Source: Leeuwenhoekiella blandensis MED217 (GTDB lineage: Bacteria > Bacteroidota > Bacteroidia > Flavobacteriales > Flavobacteriaceae). Taken from it: a stretch of DNA of 64,000 nt. Below the pieces are notes generated by a model that saw only the letters and a list, made by a program, of their open reading frames with translations, searched no databases and was not told the DNA's origin. The translations under genes and the position numbers were made by a program. Positions 1-8,893 of this stretch are shown one piece after another (the first letter of the stretch is position 1; every line of letters begins with the position of its first letter). The DNA is taken from positions 1,749,145 to 1,813,144 of the forward strand of contig NZ_CH672395.1 in NCBI RefSeq assembly GCF_000152985.1. The letters are read 5' to 3'.

Positions 1-1500
1 GTGGTCGTACCCGCTTCAGCAAGTTGCTCGGCAGTTAGATCAAACGAAGAGCTTCCTGAAGTAAAGGTAACAGTAGTTGTTGTAGCTTCAGTAGTGTTTG
101 CACCGCTCAAGGTATATGTCAGCGTGTAATCTCCGTCAAGAATCAAGCTCGCATCTGCTGTAAAGGTAACGCTCGCTCCACCATCTTCACAGGTATCTGC
201 AACAGCCAATACCGCGTTTGTAGCATCTGGCGTTGGTACAATATTGAAAGATGCAGCCGGCATCGTAAGATTGTCTGCTTCACAAGTACTGGTTGAATTT
301 GAAACCGAAGTCAGCGTCAAGGTAGAGCTACCGTTAGCTAAAATATCCTGTGGAAGGTCAAAACTTCCGCTTCCGTCAGTGATAATAACTGAGCTTGCAA
401 TTTGATCGGTAACTGTAATAGCTCCTGAAATGTCATAAGTGAAATCGTAGGTTCCGTCTGCCAAATTTGGAGTTTCAGCAGTGTCAGTAATGTTAACCGA
501 AACCACATCATCCTCACAGGTATCGTTGATGCTTACAGTAATTGTTTCAGCATCAGGAATAGGATTCACGTCAAAAGTGGTGCTTGTAGCTACAGTGCTT
601 ACACAGGCAGTACTTTCATTAGTGATTGAAGTTACTGTGACCGTTGTAGAACCTGTAGCGGTTAAGTTAGCCGCGTCAAGAACTATAGAAGCTTCACCGC
701 CAGTGAATGTAGTGCTTACCGTTTCGGTAAAGGTGTTAGCTTCAGACAATTCGTAGGTGATCTCATAGCTTCCGTCAGGAAGATCAGAACCTGAAAATTC
801 GAGTGATGTGTTTTCTCCAAAACATACAGAAGCGACTGCAAGTGTAGTGTTTTCAAGCGCAGGCAGCGGCAATACTTCAAAATCTGTAGCAAGCGGCAGA
901 CCGGTCGCTTCACAACTCTGAGCAGCTGTCGCAAGGCTGGTTACGGTTACTGTGGTCGTACCCGCTTCAGCAAGTTGCTCGGCAGTTAGATCAAACGAAG
1001 CGCTTCCTGATGTAAAGGTAACAGTTGTTGTTGTAGCTTCTGTAGTGTTTGCACCGCTCAAGGTATAAGTCAGCGTATAATCTCCGTCAAGGATCAAGCT
1101 AGCATCTGCGGTAAACGTAACGCTCGCTCCACCATCTTCACAGGTATCTGCAACAGCCAATACCGCATTTGTAGCATCTGGCGTTGGTACAATATTGAAA
1201 GATGCAGCCGGCATCGTAAGATTGTCTGCCTCACAAGTACTGGTTGAATTAGAAACCGAAGTCAGCGTCAAGGTAGAGCTTCCGTTAGCTAAAATATCCT
1301 GTGGAAGGTCAAAACTTCCGCTTCCATCAGTGATCGTTACGGAGCTTGCAATTTGATCGGTAACTGTAATAGCTCCTGAAATGTCATAAGTGAAATCGTA
1401 GGTTCCGTCTACTAAATTTGGAGTTTCTGCAGTGTCTGTAATGTTAACCGAAACCACATCATCCTCACAGGTATCGTTGATGCTTACGCTAACCGTTTCG
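1..1500 (-). repeat. 951-bp in-frame tandem repeat inside the surface protein gene
   Basis: Bases 1 to about 549 recur at 952 to about 1500 with only scattered substitutions (for example a single change in the first 50 bases). The offset is 951 bp, exactly 317 codons. Similarity decays after about 1500, which marks the N-proximal end of the array, and the array probably continues to the left of the window. Confidence 0.9.
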
Positions 1501-3095
1501 GCATCTGGTTTTGGTAATACCGTAAATGTTGTGCTCAAATCAACGGGAGTCGTGCAGCTGGTACTGTTTTGAACTGAAGAAAGTGTAACAGTATAGTCGT
1601 CTGCATTCGGAAGTGCATTTGTAGCTAAGGTGATGGTTGCTTCTCCGTTGAGAACAGTTGCTGTTTGTGTGTACTCTTGAGAAGTAGTCGAACTTTCTAA
1701 CGTATAGGTGAATGCATATTCCCCATCAATCAACTCTATTGCAGCAGTCGTACCTGCATCAGATAGTGTTAGTCTGCCATTTTCGTCCAGACATAGGGGT
1801 TGATCCACACTAATTTGTGTATCGGTAAGGTCTGGTAAGGCAACAATAGTTAAGGTGTCGCTTAGATTAGCTATAAGTGCTTCACAATTATTCTCTGTGT
1901 TTGGATCTATAATTGAAATTACACGAACCTCAGCAACACCGGCAGCAGTGAAAAAATCAGGATTTACAGCAAAGCTACCAACACCATTACTCATGGTAAT
2001 TGTGATGGTTTCCATCCCGGTATTTGGGCTTGGACTTACTTCGTAGGTAAGTTCGTAATCTCCGTCAGGAATATCTGCGCTATCTCCGGTAATGGTTGCT
2101 GTTGTGTTAATAGGTAACGTGTCTTCACAAATAACATCATCTTCTTCTGCAGGAAAAGTAAGCTCTAAATTGGCATTAGTAAAGTCTACAACTTCCTCGA
2201 TCTCGATACTTACAGTAGTTTGGCTAAGATCACAAAGTGGGTTTGTAGGTTGTACAGTATATGTGAAATTATAAATACCGGGACCAAAATTGTCTCTGAT
2301 ATTTTGAATATTAATAACGCTGTCATTAAAACCAGAGATTTCATTGGTTGTAGTTTCGGTCCAAACTCCATTAGTGTCTTCACCTATAAGAACATCTCTT
2401 AGATCAAAGTTGGTTTGTCCGCTTAAGTCATCGGTTTCACAAAATGAAGTATTAACAGCAGGGTCAACAGTACCTGATTCTGGAGCTTCAACCACTTGCA
2501 TGACTACAGTACTCATTGTAGAGGGGCAGCTTCCCTGAGCATCTACAGTATAGGTAAACGTATAACTTCCCGGGCCTGCTTGTTGTGCATTAAAACGAGG
2601 GCCATTTAAAGCATCACTAGGACCACTTGTAATTGCCCAGGTTCCAAAAAGCGTAGGGTTGGGATTACTACCTACAAACTGAAAAAGGTTAATGTTCGTT
2701 TCATCCTCACAAGCAACCGCATTAAAATTGTCACTACCGGCATAACCGGCTAGTGTTAATGTTACCGTAGATTGGTTATCAGAACATCCGGTTTCTCCTT
2801 CTACTGTATAGGTATAAGAAAACGTGCCTCCACGGTTAATTAGCCAAGTGTTGAGTTCGCCGGTGGCTGTATTAAGACCGCCACTGTTATCACTATCAAA
2901 CCATACACCTCCAGCAACCGGGCTTCCGCCTAGTGCTGCAAAAAGGTCGATATATTGATTAGATTCTTTGTCACAGGAAGTAATAGATGCATCTTCACCG
3001 GCACATTGACCGTAACTTTTAGAAGATATTCCTGCATTAAATAAAAGGAAAAATGCGCATAGCATCTTACCTAAAAACGTAATAGTTTTATGCAT
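1..3095 (-). CDS. Giant modular surface/adhesin-like protein (N-terminal part, 3' end off window)
   Basis: The reading frame starts at the ATG complementary to 3093-3095 and stays open to the left edge in every part I translated, so about 1030 residues are visible and the C-terminus is missing. Residues 1-30 form a signal peptide (charged start, hydrophobic core, ending near SKSYGQ). Next come Ig/SprB-like beta modules rich in Thr, Ser and Val, with recurring Cys motifs such as DTCEDG and SVCFGE. From about residue 530 onward the modules are about 105 residues long, and three of them make a 317-residue higher-order repeat. Proteins of this type in Flavobacteriia are usually secreted by the type IX system and act as adhesins or gliding-motility surface proteins. 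The C-terminal sorting domain that would confirm this is outside the window. Substrate or partner is unknown. No neighbour suggests an operon. Confidence 0.8.
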   Translation of the reverse strand, partial: MHKTITFLGKMLCAFFLLFNAGISSKSYGQCAGEDASITSCDKESNQYIDLFAALGGSPVAGGVWFDSDNSGGLNTATGELNTWLINRGGTFSYTYTVEGETGCSDNQSTVTLTLAGYAGSDNFNAVACEDETNINLFQFVGSNPNPTLFGTWAITSGPSDALNGPRFNAQQAGPGSYTFTYTVDAQGSCPSTMSTVVMQVVEAPESGTVDPAVNTSFCETDDLSGQTNFDLRDVLIGEDTNGVWTETTTNEISGFNDSVINIQNIRDNFGPGIYNFTYTVQPTNPLCDLSQTTVSIEIEEVVDFTNANLELTFPAEEDDVICEDTLPINTTATITGDSADIPDGDYELTYEVSPSPNTGMETITITMSNGVGSFAVNPDFFTAAGVAEVRVISIIDPNTENNCEALIANLSDTLTIVALPDLTDTQISVDQPLCLDENGRLTLSDAGTTAAIELIDGEYAFTYTLESSTTSQEYTQTATVLNGEATITLATNALPNADDYTVTLSSVQNSTSCTTPVDLSTTFTVLPKPDAETVSVSINDTCEDDVVSVNITDTAETPNLVDGTYDFTYDISGAITVTDQIASSVTITDGSGSFDLPQDILANGSSTLTLTSVSNSTSTCEADNLTMPAASFNIVPTPDATNAVLAVADTCEDGGASVTFTADASLILDGDYTLTYTLSGANTTEATTTTVTFTSGSASFDLTAEQLAEAGTTTVTVTSLATAAQSCEATGLPLATDFEVLPLPALENTTLAVASVCFGENTSLEFSGSDLPDGSYEITYELSEANTFTETVSTTFTGGEASIVLDAANLTATGSTTVTVTSITNESTACVSTVATSTTFDVNPIPDAETITVSINDTCEDDVVSVNITDTAETPNLADGTYDFTYDISGAITVTDQIASSVIITDGSGSFDLPQDILANGSSTLTLTSVSNSTSTCEADNLTMPAASFNIVPTPDATNAVLAVADTCEDGGASVTFTADASLILDGDYTLTYTLSGANTTEATTTTVTFTSGSSSFDLTAEQLAEAGTT

Positions 3096-3285
3096 AGGAG
3101 TTGGGTTAGTATAAATTTAGTACAAGTATAGTCGATTAATTGCATATTCTGCCGATTAAAAGTAATTATTTTTCATTAATATTAATAAAAAATGTTAAGT
3201 CGGCAGAATTAGCTGTGTTTTTCTAGATTAAAAATTCTTGAACTTTTTAATAGAAGTCAAGATTTTAGAAGTGAAAAAGAATTAG

Positions 3286-4296
3286 TTAGCGTACTACTTT
3301 TTTTCCATCGGGATAAAGTGCAAAGCGTTTTGCATCAGCATCGTGGGTATGTTCTGAAGTAGGCCACGGCCAGCCACCAAATTGGGTTTGCTGATAATTC
3401 ATAAATGCAGTCTCAATATCTTTTCTAGAATTACCCACAAAAGGGCCGTGTTGTACCACAGGCTCATTCATTGGTTTTCCTTCAAGTAATAAGAGTTTCG
3501 CTGGTTGTTCACCATTTTTTAGCGTGAGCTCTTGAGTAGGGTCTGCTTTAATTTGGTGCATTAAAGGAATGTCAAAACCTTCAGCGTGCAAGGTGTCACC
3601 TTCATAAAAGTAAACAGATCTATTGGAGCCGTCAATGCCTTTGGGAAGTTTGAATTCTGTATGAGCATCGAGGCTTATCAACCAGATGTTGATGCCGTTT
3701 TCGGGATTTGATGCCCAAGAATCGGGAGCAGGTTGCAAGGCTTTTTGATCTTTATAAGCTCCTGCGATAATTTTGATGCTGAAAGCACGACCTTCATCAT
3801 CTTTTTCGTTTATAATTGGAATATCCTCATGCCACATCATTCCGAAATAGGGCGCTACATTTTTACTGGCTGCAGGAAGATTTAACCAAATTTGAAAAAG
3901 TAAAAGTGGATTTTCTTCTTCAGTATTAATAAGTGGAAACATTTCGCTGTGCTGAACACCTTTACCTGCGGTCATCCATTGTACATCGCCTTGACCAAAT
4001 CTACCGGCAGCTCCAAGAGAATCTGAATGATCAACGAAACCTTCTTCAGCAATGGTTACCGTTTCAAAACCCACGTGAGGGTGCCCCGGAAATCCCGGTA
4101 CTTTCGAACCGTGATACATAGCCCAACCGTCTTTCTGAACAAAATCTTGTCCTAGGTTGCGACCTGCTAAAGAAGTTGCCGGTCCAAGTTTTCCGTTTCC
4201 TTTAGGGTATTTGTCATTGTGAAAAGCACAGAATAAAAAAGGATCTTGTGTGTCCCATTGTGCATGTAATCTTGTGATTTTTTGAATCGCTGCCAT
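3286..4296 (-). CDS. Pirin family protein
   Basis: This 336-residue cupin-fold protein matches the pirin family. The N-terminal cupin carries the conserved metal-binding region GFPGHPHVGFETVT (about residues 69-82) and the downstream block GKGVQHSEMFPL, which supply the His/Glu ligands for a single metal ion. Length is slightly above the usual 230-300 because of a C-terminal extension. Bacterial pirins include quercetin dioxygenases and metabolic regulators, so the specific role here is not determined by sequence. It is a cytoplasmic protein with no signal peptide. It is transcribed alone, divergently from yjbQ, with about 130 bp between the start codons. Confidence 0.85.
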   Translation of the reverse strand: MAAIQKITRLHAQWDTQDPFLFCAFHNDKYPKGNGKLGPATSLAGRNLGQDFVQKDGWAMYHGSKVPGFPGHPHVGFETVTIAEEGFVDHSDSLGAAGRFGQGDVQWMTAGKGVQHSEMFPLINTEEENPLLLFQIWLNLPAASKNVAPYFGMMWHEDIPIINEKDDEGRAFSIKIIAGAYKDQKALQPAPDSWASNPENGINIWLISLDAHTEFKLPKGIDGSNRSVYFYEGDTLHAEGFDIPLMHQIKADPTQELTLKNGEQPAKLLLLEGKPMNEPVVQHGPFVGNSRKDIETAFMNYQQTQFGGWPWPTSEHTHDADAKRFALYPDGKKVVR

Positions 4297-4425
4297 TATT
4301 GATAATTTAGTGGACTACGAAGATACGAGCGAAAATCGTAACTCGAAAGCTTCTTCTTATGCACTTAGTAGCCTCAGGAACGCTTTGCGTTTTATAAATT
4401 TGTACGTTCATTAAAAGGAATAGGG

Positions 4426-4848
4426 ATGCGATTTTATCAGAAAGAAATACGTTTACAGGCCAAGAGCCGTGGTTTTCATTTAATTACGCAAGAGATAGAG
4501 CAGAATTTAGAAGCACTGACAAACATAAAAGTTGGTCAACTTCAAGTTTTTATTAAACATACTTCGGCGAGTTTAACGATCAATGAAAATGCAGACCCTA
4601 CGGTACGTCAGGATTTTGAAAGTCATATGAATAAAATGGTTCCTGAAAATGCACCTTATTATATTCATACTTATGAAGGACCAGACGATATGCCTGCACA
4701 TATAAAAGCATCACTAATGGGGGCTTCAGTAACTATTCCCGTCACTAATGGGAGGTTGAATCTGGGAACCTGGCAAGGTATTTATCTATGCGAACACCGC
4801 AATCACGGCGGTGCCCGCAAAGTTGTACTTACGCTATTTGGTGAGTAG
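4426..4848 (+). CDS. yjbQ: YjbQ/UPF0047 family protein (secondary thiamine-phosphate synthase-like)
   Basis: This 140-residue protein has the full UPF0047 signature. It contains HTSASLTINENAD near residues 46-58, a central HIKASLMGASVTIPV segment, the GRLNLGTWQGIYLCEHR block and a C-terminal RKVVLTLFGE. The family is a small single-domain alpha/beta fold with clustered His residues, and some members show weak thiamine-phosphate synthase activity. The physiological role is uncertain. Length is typical. Its last 15 bases overlap the 3' end of the convergent HAD phosphatase gene. Confidence 0.88.
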   Translation: MRFYQKEIRLQAKSRGFHLITQEIEQNLEALTNIKVGQLQVFIKHTSASLTINENADPTVRQDFESHMNKMVPENAPYYIHTYEGPDDMPAHIKASLMGASVTIPVTNGRLNLGTWQGIYLCEHRNHGGARKVVLTLFGE

Positions 4849-5655
4849 TGCTTCTTTAGCGGCTATGAGTTGCTCAAGAATGTGCTCTACGCCACCTTCA
4901 TTGTTACTTTTTGTAGTGTAATTTGCAGCTTTGGTAACATTAGGATGTGCATTTTGCATTGCAAAACTGTAGGCTGCCTGCTCAATCATTTCAAGGTCGT
5001 TATTGTAGTCTCCAAAGACCATCGTTTCGTCTTTAGAGATATTTAATTGATCTTGAAGAATTTTAAGCGCGCGGCCTTTATCGGTATCAAGGTGACTGAT
5101 GTCTAGCCAATACTCACCACTTACTTTTACTTTCACTTCATTTTCTAAAGCTTTGGCAATAGGATAAGTGGTTTCTTCAGAACCTCCAAAACTATATACC
5201 GCAATTTTAAAGAAATGATCGTCGCTAATTTCGGTTAGGTCGGGAACGCGCTTGAATTTGGTATAATATTCTTGAAAAATTTCAATAAACGGTTCGTGAT
5301 CAGATTCAACATAGGCTTGTTCTTTTCCGCATAATACAATGTGCGCATCTTCAATCTCACGCATTTGCTTAATAAGATTATGCACGGTTTCGGTATCTAC
5401 GGTACAGGTATCTAAAACTTCCGTTTTCTTAATTGTGATTCCGCCATTTTCAGCAACTACAATGATCTCATCTTTTATCGCCTCAAGCTTGTGAATGATG
5501 CTATAATATTGACGACCGCTGGCCGCGATGAATTGCACATCGTGTTTTTGCAGCTGTTTAAAAAGATCAAAAAATTTGGGGCTTACTTTTCCTTCGTCAT
5601 TAAGAAGGGTGCCGTCCATATCAGAAACGACGAGTTTTACTTGTGTTAAATCCAT
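4834..5655 (-). CDS. Cof-type HAD-IIB family hydrolase
   Basis: This is a 273-residue haloacid-dehalogenase phosphatase. Motif I is SDMDGTL, with nucleophile Asp12 and acid/base Asp14. Motif II is AASGRQ and motif IV is GDYNNDLEM near residue 215. A C2-type cap lies between them, which places it in the Cof/YwpJ group acting on sugar phosphates or nucleotide-type phosphate monoesters. The substrate cannot be deduced. It is cytoplasmic and of typical length. It converges on yjbQ with a 15-bp overlap, and a terminator hairpin for the next upstream gene sits just before its start. Confidence 0.88.
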   Translation of the reverse strand: MDLTQVKLVVSDMDGTLLNDEGKVSPKFFDLFKQLQKHDVQFIAASGRQYYSIIHKLEAIKDEIIVVAENGGITIKKTEVLDTCTVDTETVHNLIKQMREIEDAHIVLCGKEQAYVESDHEPFIEIFQEYYTKFKRVPDLTEISDDHFFKIAVYSFGGSEETTYPIAKALENEVKVKVSGEYWLDISHLDTDKGRALKILQDQLNISKDETMVFGDYNNDLEMIEQAAYSFAMQNAHPNVTKAANYTTKSNNEGGVEHILEQLIAAKEALLTK

Positions 5656-5659
5656 ATTT

Positions 5660-5697
5660 ACAAAAATAACCCATAAACACGAGCCGTGTTTATGGGT
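5660..5697 (-). terminator. Rho-independent terminator after the S10 peptidase gene
   Basis: A perfect 13-bp stem (5669-5681 with 5685-5697) encloses a 3-nt loop. On the minus strand it is followed by a T-rich run. It lies between the S10 peptidase stop and the HAD gene start. Confidence 0.8.
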
Positions 5698-5745
5698 CTT
5701 ATTAATTGATTCTTAAATTATCGCTAAGCGAAATATGATCTGCAA

Positions 5746-7248
5746 TTACTTGTACATCGCTCCTTGATCAATACCTTCACTGGCTTTCTCAATGAAATCA
5801 CGAAGGTCTTGATTGGCGGTTTTTAAATCTTCAGCACGCAGATACATCATATGACCGCTGCGGTATCCTTTAAAGTCCATTCGGTCTGAAAATTTGCCGT
5901 TGATGTTGATCTGGCTCATAATATATTTCGCATTAAAATAGGTACACGCTCCGTCGTAATAGCCAGATTGTACCATTAAGTGCAAGTTAGCGTTCATTCC
6001 CATCGCATCTCTTAGGTCTGCACCAGTGTGATTATTAGAGCGATCCCAAGGATGCACGTTTCCAAACATATCATAAGTAAGGTCTGTTTTAAAGCCTAAC
6101 TCTTCAGACATATAATAGTTGATTGCCGGTGTAAAACTGTGCAACCAAGACGTTAACTCGCTGTTGTAATCAGGACGATCTCCGGCATCTGCAATGTCTA
6201 AACCTTTGTAACGCGAATCGAGACGACCTATGGTGTATCCTTCTTTATCACGTAGCAGGTCTTTCCAGAAATAATTAAAAGGAACCGCCAAGTTATTTTG
6301 GCTAACGGTTTTTTCTGAAAGTCCCGAGTAATAGGCAGTTTTCTCAATGGCTTGTTGTTTTTCGGCTTCGGAAGCATAACCTCCTTTGGCTAAAACCGGA
6401 AGTAATTCTTCCACAGCATATTTTTCAACTTCCGGAAGCATTTCTGTTAAGTCTTTATTTTGAAGCGCCGGAGGCAAAGCATCATGATACCAAGCGGCGG
6501 CAGCAAAATAGGGTAGACGGTTAGCGATCTCTACAGGACCGGCAAAGTCAAAGCCAATTTCGGTAGGGGATACCAAAATCACCCCGTTTAAATACATCCA
6601 GTTACCTTGTTGTAAAGCTTTTGCTAAGCCTGAAACACGAGTAGTGCCGTAGCTTTCGCCAATGATAAATTTGGGAGAACGCCAGCGGTTGTGACGGGTT
6701 ACAAAAGTATTCACCCAATCTGCGAGATAGGAGATATCTGCATTGACGCCAAAAAATTGATCGCGTTTGGGCATTTCGCCTTGCGCATTGGGAACCATTC
6801 TGCTGTATCCGGTATTTACCGGATTTACATAAACGATATCCGCCACATCTAAAACTGAATTTGGATTGTCTTTAATTCCATACGGTTGAACCGGGAAACC
6901 TTCGTCGGTGATTTTTAAAATACGCGGACCGGTATATGCGATATGCATCCAAACCGAAGCAGAACCGGGACCACCGTTAAAACTGATGAGTAACGGGCGG
7001 GTTTGATTGTCTTTAATATCGGTTCTTGTATAATAGGTATAATTAAGTGTTGCTACAGGATTACCTGAATTATCCCAAACCGGTTGAAAACCAAGCTCCG
7101 CTTTATACGGAATATTTTGACCTTTGATGGTCACACTGTGTGTAGAAGTTATTGTAGTATCTACAGGAGCTTTTACTTGTTGTGCAATTGTGGTAGAAGT
7201 GAAACACACGAGAAGCGCAAGTGTGCTAAGGGTAGTTTTTATATTCAT
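5746..7248 (-). CDS. S10 family serine carboxypeptidase-like peptidase, secreted
   Basis: This 500-residue protein begins with a Sec signal peptide (about residues 1-22, ending TIAQQ) and has the alpha/beta-hydrolase layout of family S10. The oxyanion region SFNGGPGSASVW is followed by the nucleophile elbow GESYG (Ser199). The likely triad Asp is in SGYYDGACTY (Asp432) and the His is in RSGHMMYL (His466). All three triad positions are present, so it should be active, releasing C-terminal residues from peptides in the periplasm or outside the cell. It is a common flavobacterial protein and its natural substrate is not known. The gene appears monocistronic, with its own terminator. Confidence 0.88.
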   Translation of the reverse strand: MNIKTTLSTLALLVCFTSTTIAQQVKAPVDTTITSTHSVTIKGQNIPYKAELGFQPVWDNSGNPVATLNYTYYTRTDIKDNQTRPLLISFNGGPGSASVWMHIAYTGPRILKITDEGFPVQPYGIKDNPNSVLDVADIVYVNPVNTGYSRMVPNAQGEMPKRDQFFGVNADISYLADWVNTFVTRHNRWRSPKFIIGESYGTTRVSGLAKALQQGNWMYLNGVILVSPTEIGFDFAGPVEIANRLPYFAAAAWYHDALPPALQNKDLTEMLPEVEKYAVEELLPVLAKGGYASEAEKQQAIEKTAYYSGLSEKTVSQNNLAVPFNYFWKDLLRDKEGYTIGRLDSRYKGLDIADAGDRPDYNSELTSWLHSFTPAINYYMSEELGFKTDLTYDMFGNVHPWDRSNNHTGADLRDAMGMNANLHLMVQSGYYDGACTYFNAKYIMSQININGKFSDRMDFKGYRSGHMMYLRAEDLKTANQDLRDFIEKASEGIDQGAMYK

Positions 7249-7380
7249 AGAGGATTGATTATTCGTAATGCTTAAATTTAAGGATAAGGTTGATTGTTTT
7301 AATAAAATGCAACCATAAATCCTTTTACTGCATTTAAAATTGAGTCCTTAGAAGTTTTTGATCTAATAATTGAAGGATTA

Positions 7381-8790
7381 CTAATTTTTAACCGTAGAAT
7401 TTAGCAGTTCTGCTAGTTGATTACTTTCAAAAGTTTTTCCATTCTTTACCACCATAAAAATATCCTGCGTATTCTGAATGTCTTTCAACGGATTTGAATT
7501 AAGCAAAAGCAAATCTGCGTGTGCTCCTGCAATGATTTGAGGCAGTTCTTTTTGGAGAAAAACGGCTCCGTTTTGAGATGAGGTTTGCAAAGCTTCAAGT
7601 GGAGATAATCCGGCCTTAACCAAAGCTTGCAATTCTTTATGCAATGAAATCCCGGGATAGGTGTAGGAATTGAATGCGCCACTGTCTGAACCGGCAAGTA
7701 ATCCCACTCCGTTATCAGCTAAAGTACCCGCTAGCTTTACAAATGCTGAATCTAAGTTCTTACGCATGATCACAAACTCGGGTGATGCATTTTTTGCACT
7801 GTTAATACGACCTGCATAGGTTTTTTGAATTCCGTTGCCTATGTATTTTAAATAGTCATCTTGCGTATGATCTACTTCGTCTAGATAGCTCAGCGTGTGA
7901 CCAATATGAAGCGTAGGAACCACAAAAACATTGCGTTCTTTCAGTTTATTAAAAGTTTGTGTCGCAACAGAATCTGAATAGGTTTGCATTACACGATCCA
8001 GTGAGGTCCAAAAGCCGGCTTCGTTATTCTTTACTGCTTCGGTGATGGCACGTTCATCAGAAGAACAACCTTTTAAAACGTAATACAAATGTTCAATTGC
8101 ATCGATTCCTGCACTTGTAGTTTCATCAACCGTCACCGAGTAAGGCATATGACCACTTGTGATCATCTTGCGTTTTTCAGCTTCTGAAATTACTTTTAGG
8201 TAATTCTCTCCGGAAATCTTACTGTCATAAATTTTGACAAAATCCACGTTCAATTCCTGCAGACTATCTAGCGCCTGTTGAATGTCTTGATCATTTTCCA
8301 CTTCAAGCGAACCTGCCCAAGTAGCGCCGGGACCGTCAATTTTTGGTCCGCTGGTGTAGATGGTTGGTCCCACAAGCGTATTGGCTGCAATATCCTTTTG
8401 CCACCCTTGAACCGCTGTGGTTAAATCACCGCCGGCATCCCGTACGGTAGTGATCCCGTTTGCGATGAATAGTTTGAGTAAGTCTTTATTTTCTTCAATT
8501 AAATCTGTACCACCTCTAAAGTGCACGTGATTGTCCCAAAGGCCGGTCATAAGGTATTTACCGCTTCCGTCAATTTGTTGCTTGGCCGCGCTGGTCATTA
8601 AGTCCTTACTGTTCACAATAGAGTGAATCGTATCGCCAACTATAAACACCGATTGATCTTGTGTAACTTTCCCATCTTCAAGGTTGATAATGCTCACGTT
8701 ATGAATGGCAACATCAAATTGTGGAGGAGGATTTCCGCAGGAATTAAGAAGTAAGATTAAAATAAGTAGAGGAAGTAAAGCTCTTTTCAT
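7381..8790 (-). CDS. Amidohydrolase family lipoprotein
   Basis: This gene encodes a metal-dependent amidohydrolase of about 469 residues. I chose the start at 8790 because it gives a clean lipoprotein signal (MKRALLPLLILILLLNSC). The longer frame starting at 8958 would overlap gnd, cross the gnd terminator and put a charged stretch ahead of the signal. Visible amidohydrolase elements are LWDNHVHFRGG (first metal-binding HxH), a Lys in VDFVKIYDS, the His in ITSGHMPYS and IEHLYYV, and LLAGSDSGAFN with the catalytic Asp. The nearest activities are prolidase or imidazolonepropionase-like secreted amidohydrolases. The substrate is unknown. The position in the periplasm or outer membrane suggests peptide or amide scavenging, like the adjacent S10 peptidase. 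Confidence 0.82.
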   Translation of the reverse strand: MKRALLPLLILILLLNSCGNPPPQFDVAIHNVSIINLEDGKVTQDQSVFIVGDTIHSIVNSKDLMTSAAKQQIDGSGKYLMTGLWDNHVHFRGGTDLIEENKDLLKLFIANGITTVRDAGGDLTTAVQGWQKDIAANTLVGPTIYTSGPKIDGPGATWAGSLEVENDQDIQQALDSLQELNVDFVKIYDSKISGENYLKVISEAEKRKMITSGHMPYSVTVDETTSAGIDAIEHLYYVLKGCSSDERAITEAVKNNEAGFWTSLDRVMQTYSDSVATQTFNKLKERNVFVVPTLHIGHTLSYLDEVDHTQDDYLKYIGNGIQKTYAGRINSAKNASPEFVIMRKNLDSAFVKLAGTLADNGVGLLAGSDSGAFNSYTYPGISLHKELQALVKAGLSPLEALQTSSQNGAVFLQKELPQIIAGAHADLLLLNSNPLKDIQNTQDIFMVVKNGKTFESNQLAELLNSTVKN

Positions 8791-8823
8791 AAATAGAGAA
8801 TTGTGATGCTTTAAAAATAGGAA

Positions 8824-8853
8824 TAAAAAAAGAGCCTCGTTAAAGGCTCTTTT
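8824..8853 (-). terminator. Rho-independent terminator after gnd
   Basis: A 9-bp stem (8828-8836 with 8845-8853) encloses an 8-nt loop. On the minus strand it is followed by seven T residues. It lies 40 bp past the gnd stop and separates gnd from the amidohydrolase gene. Confidence 0.87.
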
Positions 8854-8893
8854 CAAATTTATTGGCGTCGCTAATGGTTTTACTTGGCTTTGA

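Noticed and set aside
1-1500. CRISPR array or integrated phage as the source of the repeats at the left edge
   Set aside because: The repeat is 951 bp, in frame and coding. There are no short regularly spaced direct repeats and no cas or phage genes.
481-2538. Several plus-strand frames of 60-91 codons in the left 2.5 kb
   Set aside because: They are antisense to the repetitive surface protein, rich in Val/Ser/Thr from reverse-reading its codons, and lack any domain. The minus-strand frame with a signal peptide explains the region.
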